Of a stretch of DNA of 22,641 bases, positions 6,655 through 14,036 are shown one piece after another. Numbering within the stretch: the stretch's first letter is position 1; each line of letters begins with the position of its first letter. The stretch spans positions 9,261 through 31,901 of the forward strand of contig VAYK01000048.1 in the NCBI GenBank assembly GCA_005884985.1, in the 5' to 3' direction. The notes under the pieces are model-generated. The model did no database searches, had not been told where the DNA came from, and saw only the letters and a list, made by a program, of their open reading frames with translations. The translations under genes were made by a program, and so were the position numbers. The DNA comes from Actinomycetota bacterium (GTDB lineage: Bacteria; Actinomycetota; Thermoleophilia; Solirubrobacterales; 70-9).

Positions 6655-7442
6655 GGCGCCTCGGGCGCAGCCGCTTCGGCAAGCGCCGCCATCGCCTCCA
6701 GCGTGGCGCTCGCCAGGCCCCGCACGACGACGACGTCGAGCGCCGCATACCTGGACAGCTCTGCCTGCACTCGCTCGCGGTCGGGTTCGGCGACGCCGAC
6801 GGTTCCGTTCGGCTCGCCAAGGCGGGCGAAGTGGTTGCGGTAGCCGTCGTGGAGGTCGCGATAGAAGGACTCCTCGTTGGCGAGTCGCTCCTCGGCATCG
6901 GGGCCAACGGCGGTGCGCACGTAGCCGAGCACCGGCGGCGGCTCGCGACCGACCTCGCGGGCGCCGGCGTGGACGTGCTGGCGCGCGCCCGCCGCGAAGT
7001 CGGGGGTCATCCAGTTGAAGAAGGCTCCGTCGAAGCCGCTGCCGGCGAGCGCGCACATCTTGGGGCCCATCGCCGCGAGCACCAGCCTGACGCCGGGGAT
7101 CGCCTCGCGTAGCGTCGGAAGGGCGTTGCGCATCGTGGTCAGCGCCCTCTCGGAGAAACCGGCGCCGACTCCAATCCACAGACGCTCGCGATCGAGGCCC
7201 AGCTCCTCCACCTTGTGGTTGATGTCGGTCGGTTGGTGGCGATCGAGCGCCATCACCGCGACGCCCAGCTGAAGGCGCTCGGAGCCCTCGGCGAAGGCCG
7301 CCAGGGTGTCGAGCCCGACGGCCGCCGGATGGTCGTTGGACCACAGCGAGGAGTACCCGAGCCCTTCGCAGCGCTCGGCGAGGCGTATGGCGATCTCCAC
7401 GTCGAGCCCGGCTGCGACCCCGAAGCCGCGGTCCTGACTCAC
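6651..7442 (-). CDS. Luciferase-like (LLM-class) flavin/F420-dependent oxidoreductase
   Basis: A 263-residue TIM-barrel oxidoreductase of the bacterial-luciferase superfamily, which in actinobacteria often uses F420. Visible are the first barrel strand and helix (GFGVAAGLDVEIAIRLAERC), GYSSLWSNDHP, the RLQLGVAVMALDRHQP segment, GVGAGFSERAL and a C-terminal ALDVVVVRGLA strand. The substrate is unknown. The start chosen is the GTG at 7442, whose GTGA overlaps the stop of the upstream methyltransferase gene, giving translational coupling in one operon; a start at 7463 would run further into that gene. Cofactor assignment is by family habit, not by a specific motif. Confidence 0.85.
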   Translation of the reverse strand: MSQDRGFGVAAGLDVEIAIRLAERCEGLGYSSLWSNDHPAAVGLDTLAAFAEGSERLQLGVAVMALDRHQPTDINHKVEELGLDRERLWIGVGAGFSERALTTMRNALPTLREAIPGVRLVLAAMGPKMCALAGSGFDGAFFNWMTPDFAAGARQHVHAGAREVGREPPPVLGYVRTAVGPDAEERLANEESFYRDLHDGYRNHFARLGEPNGTVGVAEPDRERVQAELSRYAALDVVVVRGLASATLEAMAALAEAAAPEAP

Positions 7443-8779
7443 TTCTCCAACAGGGCCACGCACTCGATGTGCGGGGTCTGGGGGAACATGTCCACCGGCC
7501 TCACCCGCTGGAGCCTATAGCCGGCCTCCGTGAGCTGGGAGGCGTTCGGGGCCAGCGTCGTCGGGTTGCAGGAGACGTAGACGATCCGCGGCGCCCCGCA
7601 TTCGATCACCCGCCGAACCACCTGCTTCGAGAGCCCGGCCCGCGGGGGATCCACGACGACCACGTCGGGGCGGCCGGTCCGCTCGAGCAGCGGACGAACT
7701 CCAAGGCGCACGTCGGCAGCGATGAAGCGGGCGTTGGCGATCCCGTTGCGCCGGGCGTTTTCCTCGGCGTCGGCGACCGCCTCGGAGACGGTCTCGATCC
7801 CCCAAACCTCGCCTGCCCGGCGCGCGAGAGCGAGGCCGATCGTCCCGATCCCGCAGTAGAGGTCGAAGACGCGCTCGCGTCCGGAGAGCTCCGCGTAGCC
7901 GGCGGCGATCTCGTACAGCCGTTCCGCCGTCTCGGTGTTGGTCTGGAAGAAGGCCGTGGGCGAGACTCGAAACTCGAGCTGCGCGAGCTCTTCGGCGAGG
8001 AACTCCTCGCCGAGCACGCCCGTCGGCCCGTCGGTTCCGCCGCCGGGCCCCTCGACCACGGTGTGGAGATCGACCGGGGGCTTGGCGAAGCTCGCCGGCG
8101 CGGTGACGAGCCGCGTCTGCACCTGTGCCGTGCGGCGGCCCTCGCGGACCACGAGATTGCGCAGCACCCCGGCCTGCTGGCGGCGGTCGTAGGCGGGAAT
8201 CCCCTCGCGCTGCGCCCACTCGCGGACCTTGTTGCGTACCGCGTTGTTGAGCTCCGAGGCCAACAGGCAGTCCTCGACGTCGATCACCTCGGTCCAGCTG
8301 CCGCGGCGGTGGAAGCCCAGCGCCAGGTGGCCGTCGTGCTCGCCGAACGAGTACTCGAGTTTGTTGCGGTAGCGCCACTCTTGGGCGGCGGGCTCCGCCG
8401 GCTCGAGCTCGAAGCCGTCGAGCTTGCCTAGGCGTCGCAGGGCCTCCTCGATCTGCTTGGTCTTCTCGTCGAGCTGGCGCCGGTACGGCAGCCCCTGCCA
8501 GGGCGCGCCTGGGCAGGGCTCGCCGCCATGCAGGCATCGGTCGGGGACGCGATCCGGGCTGGGATCGATTAGCTCGACAGCCTGCGCCTCGGCGAAGTCA
8601 CGCTTCGCCTTCGTCAGCCGCGCCCGGACCCGATCACCCGGCAGGGCCCCCGAAACGAAGACGACATAGCCGTTTGCGCGGGCCACGCCCCGGCCGCCCT
8701 GGGCGATCGAGTCGACCTGGAGCACCAGCTCATCGCCGTGCCTCGGTCGCGGGACTCTGTGTGTCGTGGGCGTCGCCAT
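7439..8779 (-). CDS. RNA uracil-C5 methyltransferase of the TrmA/RlmC/RlmD family
   Basis: SAM-dependent enzyme making 5-methyluridine in rRNA or tRNA. Domains of the 446-residue protein: an N-terminal TRAM domain (about residues 10-70), the central RNA-binding region and the methyltransferase domain with FDLYCGIGTIGL (SAM site), VVVDPPRAGL, catalytic cysteine in SCNPTTLA and FPQTPHIECV with the general base. The cluster-binding loop is unusual: the expected C-x5-C-x2-C reads CLHGGEPCPGAPWQ, so the third cysteine is missing, although the later cysteine (EDCLLASE) is present. The ATG at 8779 begins the TRAM domain. The gene is divergent from the M3-like peptidase with 21 bp between start codons and is coupled to the oxidoreductase gene downstream. 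Confidence 0.92.
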   Translation of the reverse strand: MATPTTHRVPRPRHGDELVLQVDSIAQGGRGVARANGYVVFVSGALPGDRVRARLTKAKRDFAEAQAVELIDPSPDRVPDRCLHGGEPCPGAPWQGLPYRRQLDEKTKQIEEALRRLGKLDGFELEPAEPAAQEWRYRNKLEYSFGEHDGHLALGFHRRGSWTEVIDVEDCLLASELNNAVRNKVREWAQREGIPAYDRRQQAGVLRNLVVREGRRTAQVQTRLVTAPASFAKPPVDLHTVVEGPGGGTDGPTGVLGEEFLAEELAQLEFRVSPTAFFQTNTETAERLYEIAAGYAELSGRERVFDLYCGIGTIGLALARRAGEVWGIETVSEAVADAEENARRNGIANARFIAADVRLGVRPLLERTGRPDVVVVDPPRAGLSKQVVRRVIECGAPRIVYVSCNPTTLAPNASQLTEAGYRLQRVRPVDMFPQTPHIECVALLEK

Positions 8780-8785
8780 CGTCCC

Positions 8786-8791
8786 TATCGT
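8786..8791 (+). promoter_or_regulatory. -10 element of the M3-like peptidase gene
   Basis: TATCGT, nine bases before TTG 8801, inside the 21-bp gap between two divergent start codons. It decides the TTG as the likely start. Confidence 0.5.
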
Positions 8792-8800
8792 TGCAGCCCC

Positions 8801-10297
8801 TTGAGCTTCGACCTCGACCACTACCGGCGGCGGGCGGAGCGGTTCTGCGAGGAGCTGAGCCGCGAGTACTACCTGCACCTGGCGGGTCACAAGCCCGAGC
8901 TCGAGATCGAGCCGATCTACGATGGGTACGCGGATCTGTTCGCGAGAGCGGACGTGGAGCGGTTGAGGGAGCTGGCCGGCGGCGCCGCCGGCGGCGACGA
9001 GAAGCGCCGCCTTCGTTATCTGCTCCAGTTCGCATTCGATGGCTTGCTCGGCCTGGATACCCGTTCGGAGTCGGCGGAGCTGGCGGGGCTCGAGGCCTCG
9101 CTGGAGGTCGACCCGGGGGATGGGGCGGTCCCGTACCGGGCGGTGCCCATCGAGCAGGCCAACGAACCGGACTCGGATCGCCGGGCGGCGCTCGAGGAGG
9201 CGCGCAATGCCGTGCTGGTGGAGCGGCTGAATCCGCTTCATCGGGCGATGCTCGAGCGTTCCCACGAGCTCTGTCGGGCGTTCGGCTGGCCCAGCTACAC
9301 CGCCGCGTACGCCGAGCTTCGCGGGATCGACCTCGAGACGCTCGCGCTCCAGACCGGGTCCTTCCTCGAGGCCACCGAGGATGCCTACGCGGCGATCGTC
9401 GATCCCCAGCTGCGGCGCACGGGAATGTCGCCGCTGGGGGGGCTTCGCCGCTCCGACCTGCCCCGCTTCTTTCGCGCCGTTGACCTCGACCCGGTGTTCC
9501 CGGCCGACCTACTGGTCGCCTCGTTTGCCAACACATTGGCCGGGCTCGGCATCGACCTGGGGCGCCAGACGAACGTCCACCTCGACGCCGACTCGCGCCG
9601 GACCAAGTCATCGCGCGCCTTCTGCTCGACTCCCCGCGTCCCCGACGAGGTCTATCTGGTGATCGCGCCGAGTGGCGGTCGCGACGACTACGGCGCGCTC
9701 TTCCACGAGGGCGGCCACGTCGAGCACTACGCGAACACCGATCCCGGCCTCGCGTTCGAGTTCCGGCATCTGGGGGACAACTCGGTGACCGAGTCGTTCG
9801 CCTTCCTCGTCGAGCATCTGATCGAAGACCGCGACTGGCTTCGCCATAAGCTCGGGGTGGAGGACCCCGAGCCCGCGGCCGCTCACACGCGCGCCTTCAA
9901 GCTGGTGCTCGTGCGCCGCTACGCGGCGAAGCTCGCCTACGAGCTCGAGCTGCACGGCGATACGGCCGTACTTGCCGAGATGCCGGGCCGCTATGCGGAG
10001 CTGCTCACCCGGGCGCTACGCGTTCCGTGGCCTCGGGCCAGCTGGCTGGCGGACGTCGATGGCGGCTTCTACGCCGCCTGCTATCTGCGTGCATGGACGC
10101 TTGAGACCCGATGGCGGGCTGCGCTGCGAGAGCGGTTTGGAGCGAGCTGGTTCGCCTCGTCCGAGGCGGGTGAGTGGCTGCGCTCGCTATGGAGCCACGG
10201 CCAGCGCCTCGACGCCGCCGAGTTGCTCGCGGAGACGCTCGGCGGAGAGCTCGACTTCACCGTGATGGCGACCGAGCTCACCACACCGGCCGACTGA
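8801..10297 (+). CDS. M3-like zinc metallopeptidase
   Basis: A 498-residue, largely helical protein with the gluzincin zinc site HEGGHVEHY near residue 304 (two histidine ligands and the catalytic glutamate) and a probable third ligand glutamate about 25 residues later in NSVTESFAF, as in M3 oligopeptidases. No signal peptide or membrane segment is seen, so a cytosolic oligopeptidase is likely. TTG 8801 is chosen as start because TATCGT lies nine bases ahead; a longer frame upstream would run through the divergent methyltransferase gene. The N-terminal half shows no other motif I recognise. Subfamily is uncertain. Confidence 0.85.
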   Translation: MSFDLDHYRRRAERFCEELSREYYLHLAGHKPELEIEPIYDGYADLFARADVERLRELAGGAAGGDEKRRLRYLLQFAFDGLLGLDTRSESAELAGLEASLEVDPGDGAVPYRAVPIEQANEPDSDRRAALEEARNAVLVERLNPLHRAMLERSHELCRAFGWPSYTAAYAELRGIDLETLALQTGSFLEATEDAYAAIVDPQLRRTGMSPLGGLRRSDLPRFFRAVDLDPVFPADLLVASFANTLAGLGIDLGRQTNVHLDADSRRTKSSRAFCSTPRVPDEVYLVIAPSGGRDDYGALFHEGGHVEHYANTDPGLAFEFRHLGDNSVTESFAFLVEHLIEDRDWLRHKLGVEDPEPAAAHTRAFKLVLVRRYAAKLAYELELHGDTAVLAEMPGRYAELLTRALRVPWPRASWLADVDGGFYAACYLRAWTLETRWRAALRERFGASWFASSEAGEWLRSLWSHGQRLDAAELLAETLGGELDFTVMATELTTPAD

Positions 10298-10306
10298 GGC
10301 CAGGCG

Positions 10307-10939
10307 CTACTTGAGCTGGCGCTCGATCGCCTCGAGCACGCCCTTTCGCGCCTTGCCGCGCTTCTCGCGCGTGCGTAGCTCCCGCAGCTCGGCCGCGCTG
10401 AGGCCGCCCAGCCGAGACTTGATCTGAGGGGCAGTGAGCTGGTCGTAAGCCGTGATCGGTCCTCCGGCCGTGACCCCCGCTCGCCGGCGCAGGCGATCGG
10501 CCTGGGCCAGCGGCGCCTCTGCGGCGTCGCGGGCGGCGCGCGCCGCTCGACCGGCGGCCCGGGTCGCGCGCCGTCGCGTCGGACGGGTTCGCGACTCGAT
10601 CTCGCGCCGCGCCTGCTCGAGCAGGCGCTCCAGCTCCTTGACCAGGTCGTCGGTGTAGGAACGACCACGGGTGATTATGCTGCTGACCAGCTCGTTGGCA
10701 TCGCCGCGAGTCATCCGACCACGCTTGACAGCGTCGTCCACGACGTCCTGCAGGCGGTCGCGCGACAGGGTGACGCTCCGCTCGAGCGCGTCCCGGAACG
10801 CTTCCACGCTCTTGTCGCTGCGCGCGCTCCCGGCAGAGCTTCGAGTGGAGTCCTTCGCCTGGCTCGCACCCTTGCGCTTGGGGCCTGACCTGGACCCGCT
10901 GGACCTGCTCGACTTGGAGCCGCCCGATCTCGTCGCCAT
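10307..10939 (-). CDS. Phasin-like, basic helical protein
   Basis: 210 residues in three parts. Residues 1-40 are a Ser/Lys/Arg-rich low-complexity tail. Residues about 45-110 contain DRLQDVVDDAVKRGRMTRGDANELVSS, which matches the coiled-coil pattern of polyhydroxyalkanoate-granule phasins and their regulators (COG3937 type). An Arg/Ala-rich linker follows, and the C-terminal 50 residues (YDQLTAPQIKSRLGGLSAAELRELRTREK) form a small helical domain common in actinobacterial proteins of this type. The basic ends suggest nucleic-acid or granule association. A strong AGGAGG lies upstream of ATG 10939. It converges with the M3-like gene with nine bases between the stops. Confidence 0.75.
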   Translation of the reverse strand: MATRSGGSKSSRSSGSRSGPKRKGASQAKDSTRSSAGSARSDKSVEAFRDALERSVTLSRDRLQDVVDDAVKRGRMTRGDANELVSSIITRGRSYTDDLVKELERLLEQARREIESRTRPTRRRATRAAGRAARAARDAAEAPLAQADRLRRRAGVTAGGPITAYDQLTAPQIKSRLGGLSAAELRELRTREKRGKARKGVLEAIERQLK

Positions 10940-11016
10940 CGAATCTCTACCTCCTAGCGATTGAGCCCGCGATTGACTGGGCGGGCTGACTATCTCATGC
11001 CCGCGCAACGCGTGAG

Positions 11017-11838
11017 TTAAGCATCGAGCGGCTTGGTGATTCGAAACCGCGCCTCGACCGGGGCGTGGTCCGAAAGGCGCAGGCGGAGGCCGTCGCACGG
11101 CAGCTCCCGTGCCTCGGGCGGCCAGGTAGTCGGCGGATCGACGATCTCAAGCCGTCGGGCGAGGAGGTGGTCGATGGAGTCGGAGTCTGTCGGTGCGCGG
11201 AGGCCGAAGCGCTCCGCGAGCTCCTCGAACAGCCTGGTCTGGCTCGGTCGCAGGTTGAGATCGCCGCCGAAAATCAACGTCGAGTCGCCGGCCCAGGCGA
11301 TCGCCGTCTCGACCGCATGGCGCACATCTGCCTCGGCGAGTGGCGGGGTGGTGCTGGCGTGCAGGTTCGCCACGCAGAGCCCGGAGTGGAGCCTCGCGAA
11401 GGCCATCATGCGTCGTTCGGGACGGCGGCGAAGGATGAGGTCTCGATGGTCGACGACGCCCCCGGCATTCGGCCCTCTGACCAGAGTGAGGTTCGAGCCG
11501 CCCTCCCATGAGCCGAGCAGGTCGGGATTCCAGCGGGCCACCACGCTGCGTGCGGAGCCAAGCCAGTTGCGGGAGGTGAGCGAGCGCTGGGCCTCGGCGT
11601 CGCACGCAGCGGCCAAGGACGCGGACCAGCGGGGCGGGCATTCCTGCAGCAGGGCAACGTCCCAACGTGCAGCTGAGAGGATCGCGGCGAACTCCCGGTC
11701 GAGGTCCCGGTTGACTTGGACGTGGGTGGCGCCGCGCTCGGTTGTCCGCCCCAGGCGGGAGCGCCACGTGTGAAGCGCCGGGTCGGGTGGGAAGTCGCGG
11801 CCGTGGAACAGGTTCCAGGGCTTCTCATGGTCCGCCAC
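11017..11838 (-). CDS. Endonuclease/exonuclease/phosphatase (EEP) family hydrolase
   Basis: About 273 residues. The EEP motifs are in order: WNLFHGRD near the N-terminus, the metal-binding glutamate in LLQECPPRW, VANLHAS, FGGDLNLRPSQ and the terminal SDHAPVEARF with the catalytic Asp-His pair. Members cleave nucleic acids or phosphoinositides and other phosphodiesters; the substrate here is unknown. No signal peptide is seen. The likely start is the GTG at 11838, nine codons before WNLFHG, and it lies inside the divergent ornithine carbamoyltransferase gene (start 11827), so the two 5' ends overlap by 12 bases. A start downstream of 11827 would remove the overlap but cut into the first strand of the fold. 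Confidence 0.82.
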   Translation of the reverse strand: MADHEKPWNLFHGRDFPPDPALHTWRSRLGRTTERGATHVQVNRDLDREFAAILSAARWDVALLQECPPRWSASLAAACDAEAQRSLTSRNWLGSARSVVARWNPDLLGSWEGGSNLTLVRGPNAGGVVDHRDLILRRRPERRMMAFARLHSGLCVANLHASTTPPLAEADVRHAVETAIAWAGDSTLIFGGDLNLRPSQTRLFEELAERFGLRAPTDSDSIDHLLARRLEIVDPPTTWPPEARELPCDGLRLRLSDHAPVEARFRITKPLDA

Positions 11839-12690
11839 TTCCTCACCGGCGAGGAGCTCGCGCAGGATGAGCTGAGCGCGCTGCTCGACCGCGCGCTCGA
11901 GCTGAAGGCGGGGCGGAATAGCGGCGAGGGGGCCAATGCGCTGGCTGGCAGGAGCATCGCGCTGGTGTTCGAGAAGCCCTCGACGCGCACGCGCGTCTCG
12001 TTCGAGGTCGGGGTGGCCGAGCTCGGGGGCACGCCCCTGATCCTGCGCGGCGACGAACTCCAGCTGTCGCGCGGTGAGTCGGTGGGTGACACGGCGCGCG
12101 TCCTCTCGCGCTACGTGCATGCGATCGTCGTGCGGGCGGGCTCGCACGATGTGGTCGCCGAGCTGGCCGATCGGGCGACTGTCCCGGTGATCAACGGGCT
12201 CACGCCCGAGCACCATCCCTGCCAATCGCTCGCCGATCTGCTGACGCTCCAGGACGGCGTGCGGGTCGCCTATGTCGGCGACGGCAATAATGTCGCGCGG
12301 TCGCTGGCCTTGGTCGGCGGAGTCGCCGGCGTGGAGCTGAGAGTCGCCTCCCCCGACGGCTACCGGATCGAGCCGGGGCTGGCGGCGCTCGACACGGACG
12401 ACCCGCGCGAGGCTGCGGACGGCGCCGCCGCGATCTACACCGACGTCTGGGTGAGCATGGGCGACGAGGCCGAGGTGAAGCGCCGCCGCGCCGATCTCGC
12501 TCGGTTCCAGGTGAACGCCGAGCTGCTTGCGGCGGCCTCGGAGCAGGCGATCGTCCTTCACTGCCTCCCCGCCCACCCGGGCGAGGAGATCACCGAGGAC
12601 GTCCTCTACGGCGAGCGCTCCGCGGTCTGGGACCAGGCCGAGAACCGCCTCCACGCCCAAAAGGCGCTGCTCGAGCTCCTGGTGCGCTGA
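11827..12690 (+). CDS. argF: Ornithine carbamoyltransferase
   Basis: Arginine biosynthesis: carbamoyl phosphate plus ornithine gives citrulline. The carbamoyl-phosphate loop FEKPSTRTRVSFEVG, HPCQSLADLLT, YVGDGNNVARSL, the VSMGDE ornithine-side segment and HCLPAHPGEE are all present in order. It is 287 residues, about 20 shorter than the usual 305-315, with the start MVRHFLTGEELAQDEL matching the normal N-terminus, so the shortening is internal. No other arg gene is in the window; the gene stands alone, divergent from and overlapping the EEP gene by 12 bases at the 5' end. Confidence 0.93.
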   Translation: MVRHFLTGEELAQDELSALLDRALELKAGRNSGEGANALAGRSIALVFEKPSTRTRVSFEVGVAELGGTPLILRGDELQLSRGESVGDTARVLSRYVHAIVVRAGSHDVVAELADRATVPVINGLTPEHHPCQSLADLLTLQDGVRVAYVGDGNNVARSLALVGGVAGVELRVASPDGYRIEPGLAALDTDDPREAADGAAAIYTDVWVSMGDEAEVKRRRADLARFQVNAELLAAASEQAIVLHCLPAHPGEEITEDVLYGERSAVWDQAENRLHAQKALLELLVR

Positions 12691-12695
12691 ACGCC

Positions 12696-12740
12696 CGCCC
12701 GCCCGGCTTCGACACCGCTCGCCCGCCTCGGTTCGACACC
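12696..12740. repeat. Imperfect 21-bp direct repeat downstream of argF
   Basis: Two units (12696-12716 and 12720-12740), both starting CGCCCGCC and ending TTCGACACC, match at 18 of 21 positions with a 24-bp period. They lie in the 273-bp gap between argF and tRNA-Glu. No function is evident. Confidence 0.5.
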
Positions 12741-12878
12741 AGGGAGGGTTGCGGAGGTCAAATTCTCGACCGCGCCCGTGACCGCGCTGGAGCACTCGCT
12801 CGGCGTGCAAGACCGCCGGCCGCGCTCGGCCCAGGCGAGTTGCCCGCTCCCAGGGCTTTCGCGGGGTCCCGTCCCCTA

Positions 12879-12892
12879 CGAACATACGTTCG
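12879..12892. promoter_or_regulatory. LexA (SOS) box
   Basis: CGAACATACGTTCG is an exact match to the Gram-positive LexA consensus CGAAC-RNRY-GTTYG. It contains TACGTT (12885-12890), which fits the TANNNT -10 pattern used elsewhere here, eight bases before an ATG at 12899. The first gene downstream on this strand is tRNA-Glu. Confidence 0.65.
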
Positions 12893-12898
12893 GATCCT

Positions 12899-12949
12899 AT
12901 GGGGCCCATCGGACGGATCTGGGGTCCGATCGAGCGAGCCGGACCCTAG
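12899..12949 (+). CDS. Possible 16-residue leaderless peptide under the LexA box
   Basis: ATG 12899 opens a short frame, MGPIGRIWGPIERAGP, ending with TAG at 12947-12949. It stands eight bases after TACGTT within the LexA box, the same geometry as the leaderless genes in this window. The peptide has an internal GPI repeat and no similarity I recognise. The stop overlaps the first bases of the tRNA-Glu -10 element. It may be a chance frame; the region could equally encode a short regulatory RNA. Confidence 0.2.
   Translation: MGPIGRIWGPIERAGP
12922..12946. other. Perfect 7-bp hairpin before the tRNA-Glu promoter
   Basis: GGGTCCG (12922-12928) pairs with CGGACCC (12940-12946) around an 11-base loop. 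The hairpin ends exactly where the tRNA-Glu -10 begins. It lacks a T-tract, so it is not a standard intrinsic terminator; it could stop or slow transcription from the LexA box. Confidence 0.5.
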
Positions 12950-12952
12950 ACT
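12947..12952 (+). promoter_or_regulatory. -10 element of tRNA-Glu
   Basis: TAGACT, 11 bases before the first tRNA base; predicts a transcript start a few bases upstream of the tRNA. Confidence 0.5.
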
Positions 12953-12963
12953 GGCGGTTACGA

Positions 12964-13035
12964 GGCCCCGTCGTCTAGTGGTGAAGACCGGCGCCTTTCA
13001 CGCGTCAAACGCGGGTTCGATTCCCGCCGGGGCCA
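12964..13035 (+). tRNA. tRNA-Glu (anticodon UUC)
   Basis: A full cloverleaf: acceptor GGCCCCG (12964-12970) pairs with CGGGGCC (13028-13034), discriminator A at 13035. The anticodon stem GGCGC/GCGTC closes the loop CTTTCAC with anticodon TTC. The T arm GCGGG-TTCGATT-CCCGC is perfect. The 3' CCA is not encoded. Confidence 0.95.
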
Positions 13036-13107
13036 TGGGTTCGATTCGCCTCGCCCCGTGCTTAGCTCCCGTAAAGCGCACCGCAAGAACCTGCTCCCGG
13101 AGGCCAC

Positions 13108-13902
13108 ATGCAACCCGAGATCCACCTAGGCCCGATCACCCTCCAGACCTTCGGGATCATGTTCGCGCTCGCCTTCATCGCGGCGGGCGCGCTGGTCGCC
13201 CGGCGCCTCCAGGAGTGGGGCAAGCCCACCGACTGGGCCTACGAGGTGATTCTCTGCGCGCTGCTCGGCGGTATCGTCGGGTCGCGGCTCGACTTCATCG
13301 CCGAGAACTTCGACTCGGTCAAGCACGACCTACTCGGCAACATCTTCTCCGGCTCCGGCCTCGTCTGGTACGGCGGCGCGATTGGGGGCGCAATCGGCGT
13401 CGGGCTCTGGGCGTGGCGGCGGGGGATGCTGAACGCCGCCCTCCTAGACCTCTGCGCAGCTCCGCTGGCGCTCGGCTACGCGATCGGGAGGATCGGCTGT
13501 CAGGTCTCGGGCGACGGCGACTACGGCAAGGCGTGGAACGGTCCCTGGGCGATGGCCTACCCGCACGGGACCAAGCCGATCAGCGAAACGGTCCACCCGA
13601 CGCCGATTTACGAGACCCTCTCGATGGGCCTCGTCGCCTATCTGCTCTGGCGGCTGCGCGACCGCTTCCAGATCGGAGTCCTGTTCGCCATCTACCTCGT
13701 GCTGGCGGGGACCGAGCGCTTCGGAGTCGAGTTCATTCGTCGCAACGATCACGTCCTGCTCGGGCTCACCCAGGCGCAGCTGATCAGCCTGGCGATGGTC
13801 GCCGCGGGGACGGCGTGGCTGGCGGCGAAGCGCCGCCGCGGCCCGCTGACCAAGCCCACGGCCGAGGAGCCTCAGCCAGATGCGATCCGGGCCACGACGT
13901 AG
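13108..13902 (+). CDS. lgt: Prolipoprotein diacylglyceryl transferase
   Basis: Membrane enzyme that moves diacylglycerol from phosphatidylglycerol to the lipobox cysteine of prolipoproteins. The family signature is present in GYAIGRIGCQVSGDGDYG, with HPTPIYE and the late FGVEFIRRNDHVLLGLTQAQL block also conserved. 264 residues with about seven hydrophobic helices and a short basic C-terminal tail. GGAGG (13099-13103) precedes ATG 13108. It lies between tRNA-Glu and the zinc operon. The first gene of that operon contains an internal lipobox, a substrate of this enzyme. Confidence 0.95.
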   Translation: MQPEIHLGPITLQTFGIMFALAFIAAGALVARRLQEWGKPTDWAYEVILCALLGGIVGSRLDFIAENFDSVKHDLLGNIFSGSGLVWYGGAIGGAIGVGLWAWRRGMLNAALLDLCAAPLALGYAIGRIGCQVSGDGDYGKAWNGPWAMAYPHGTKPISETVHPTPIYETLSMGLVAYLLWRLRDRFQIGVLFAIYLVLAGTERFGVEFIRRNDHVLLGLTQAQLISLAMVAAGTAWLAAKRRRGPLTKPTAEEPQPDAIRATT

Positions 13903-13964
13903 AGCCCGACCCCTAGTGGTTATGCTCGCCGCTCGCTGAGTTCGGCGGCTCCGACTTCCCGCTG

Positions 13965-13985
13965 GAATGAGAACAAGTCTCATTC
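13965..13985. promoter_or_regulatory. Zur-type operator, perfect 21-bp palindrome
   Basis: GAATGAGA, five bases, then TCTCATTC: eight-base arms that are exact inverted repeats. It ends six bases before the -10 of the zinc operon, where a bound repressor would block RNA polymerase. The size and placement match Fur/Zur boxes, and the operon's last gene encodes a Fur-family protein. Confidence 0.75.
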
Positions 13986-13991
13986 TCTTGC

Positions 13992-13997
13992 TATCCT
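13992..13997 (+). promoter_or_regulatory. -10 element of the zinc-uptake operon
   Basis: TATCCT, about 40 bases before the TTG start. Unlike most genes here this transcript would have a leader, and the start has a Shine-Dalgarno sequence, GAGG at 14025-14028. Confidence 0.5.
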
Positions 13998-14036
13998 CGC
14001 TCGTCGTCCGCTGAGCGCGACCCCGAGGTTCCCACA

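Noticed and set aside
11801..11812. GGAAC-AG-GTTCC palindrome before argF as an operator
   Set aside because: It lies within the conserved WNLF codons of the EEP gene and does not resemble an AT-rich ArgR box.
11839..12909. N-terminal extension of the EEP frame across argF
   Set aside because: Antisense to argF, which has complete active-site motifs; the EEP fold starts at WNLFHG near 11838.
12778..12978. A 66-codon frame between argF and tRNA-Glu
   Set aside because: It runs through the LexA box and into the tRNA, and has no recognisable similarity or start signal.
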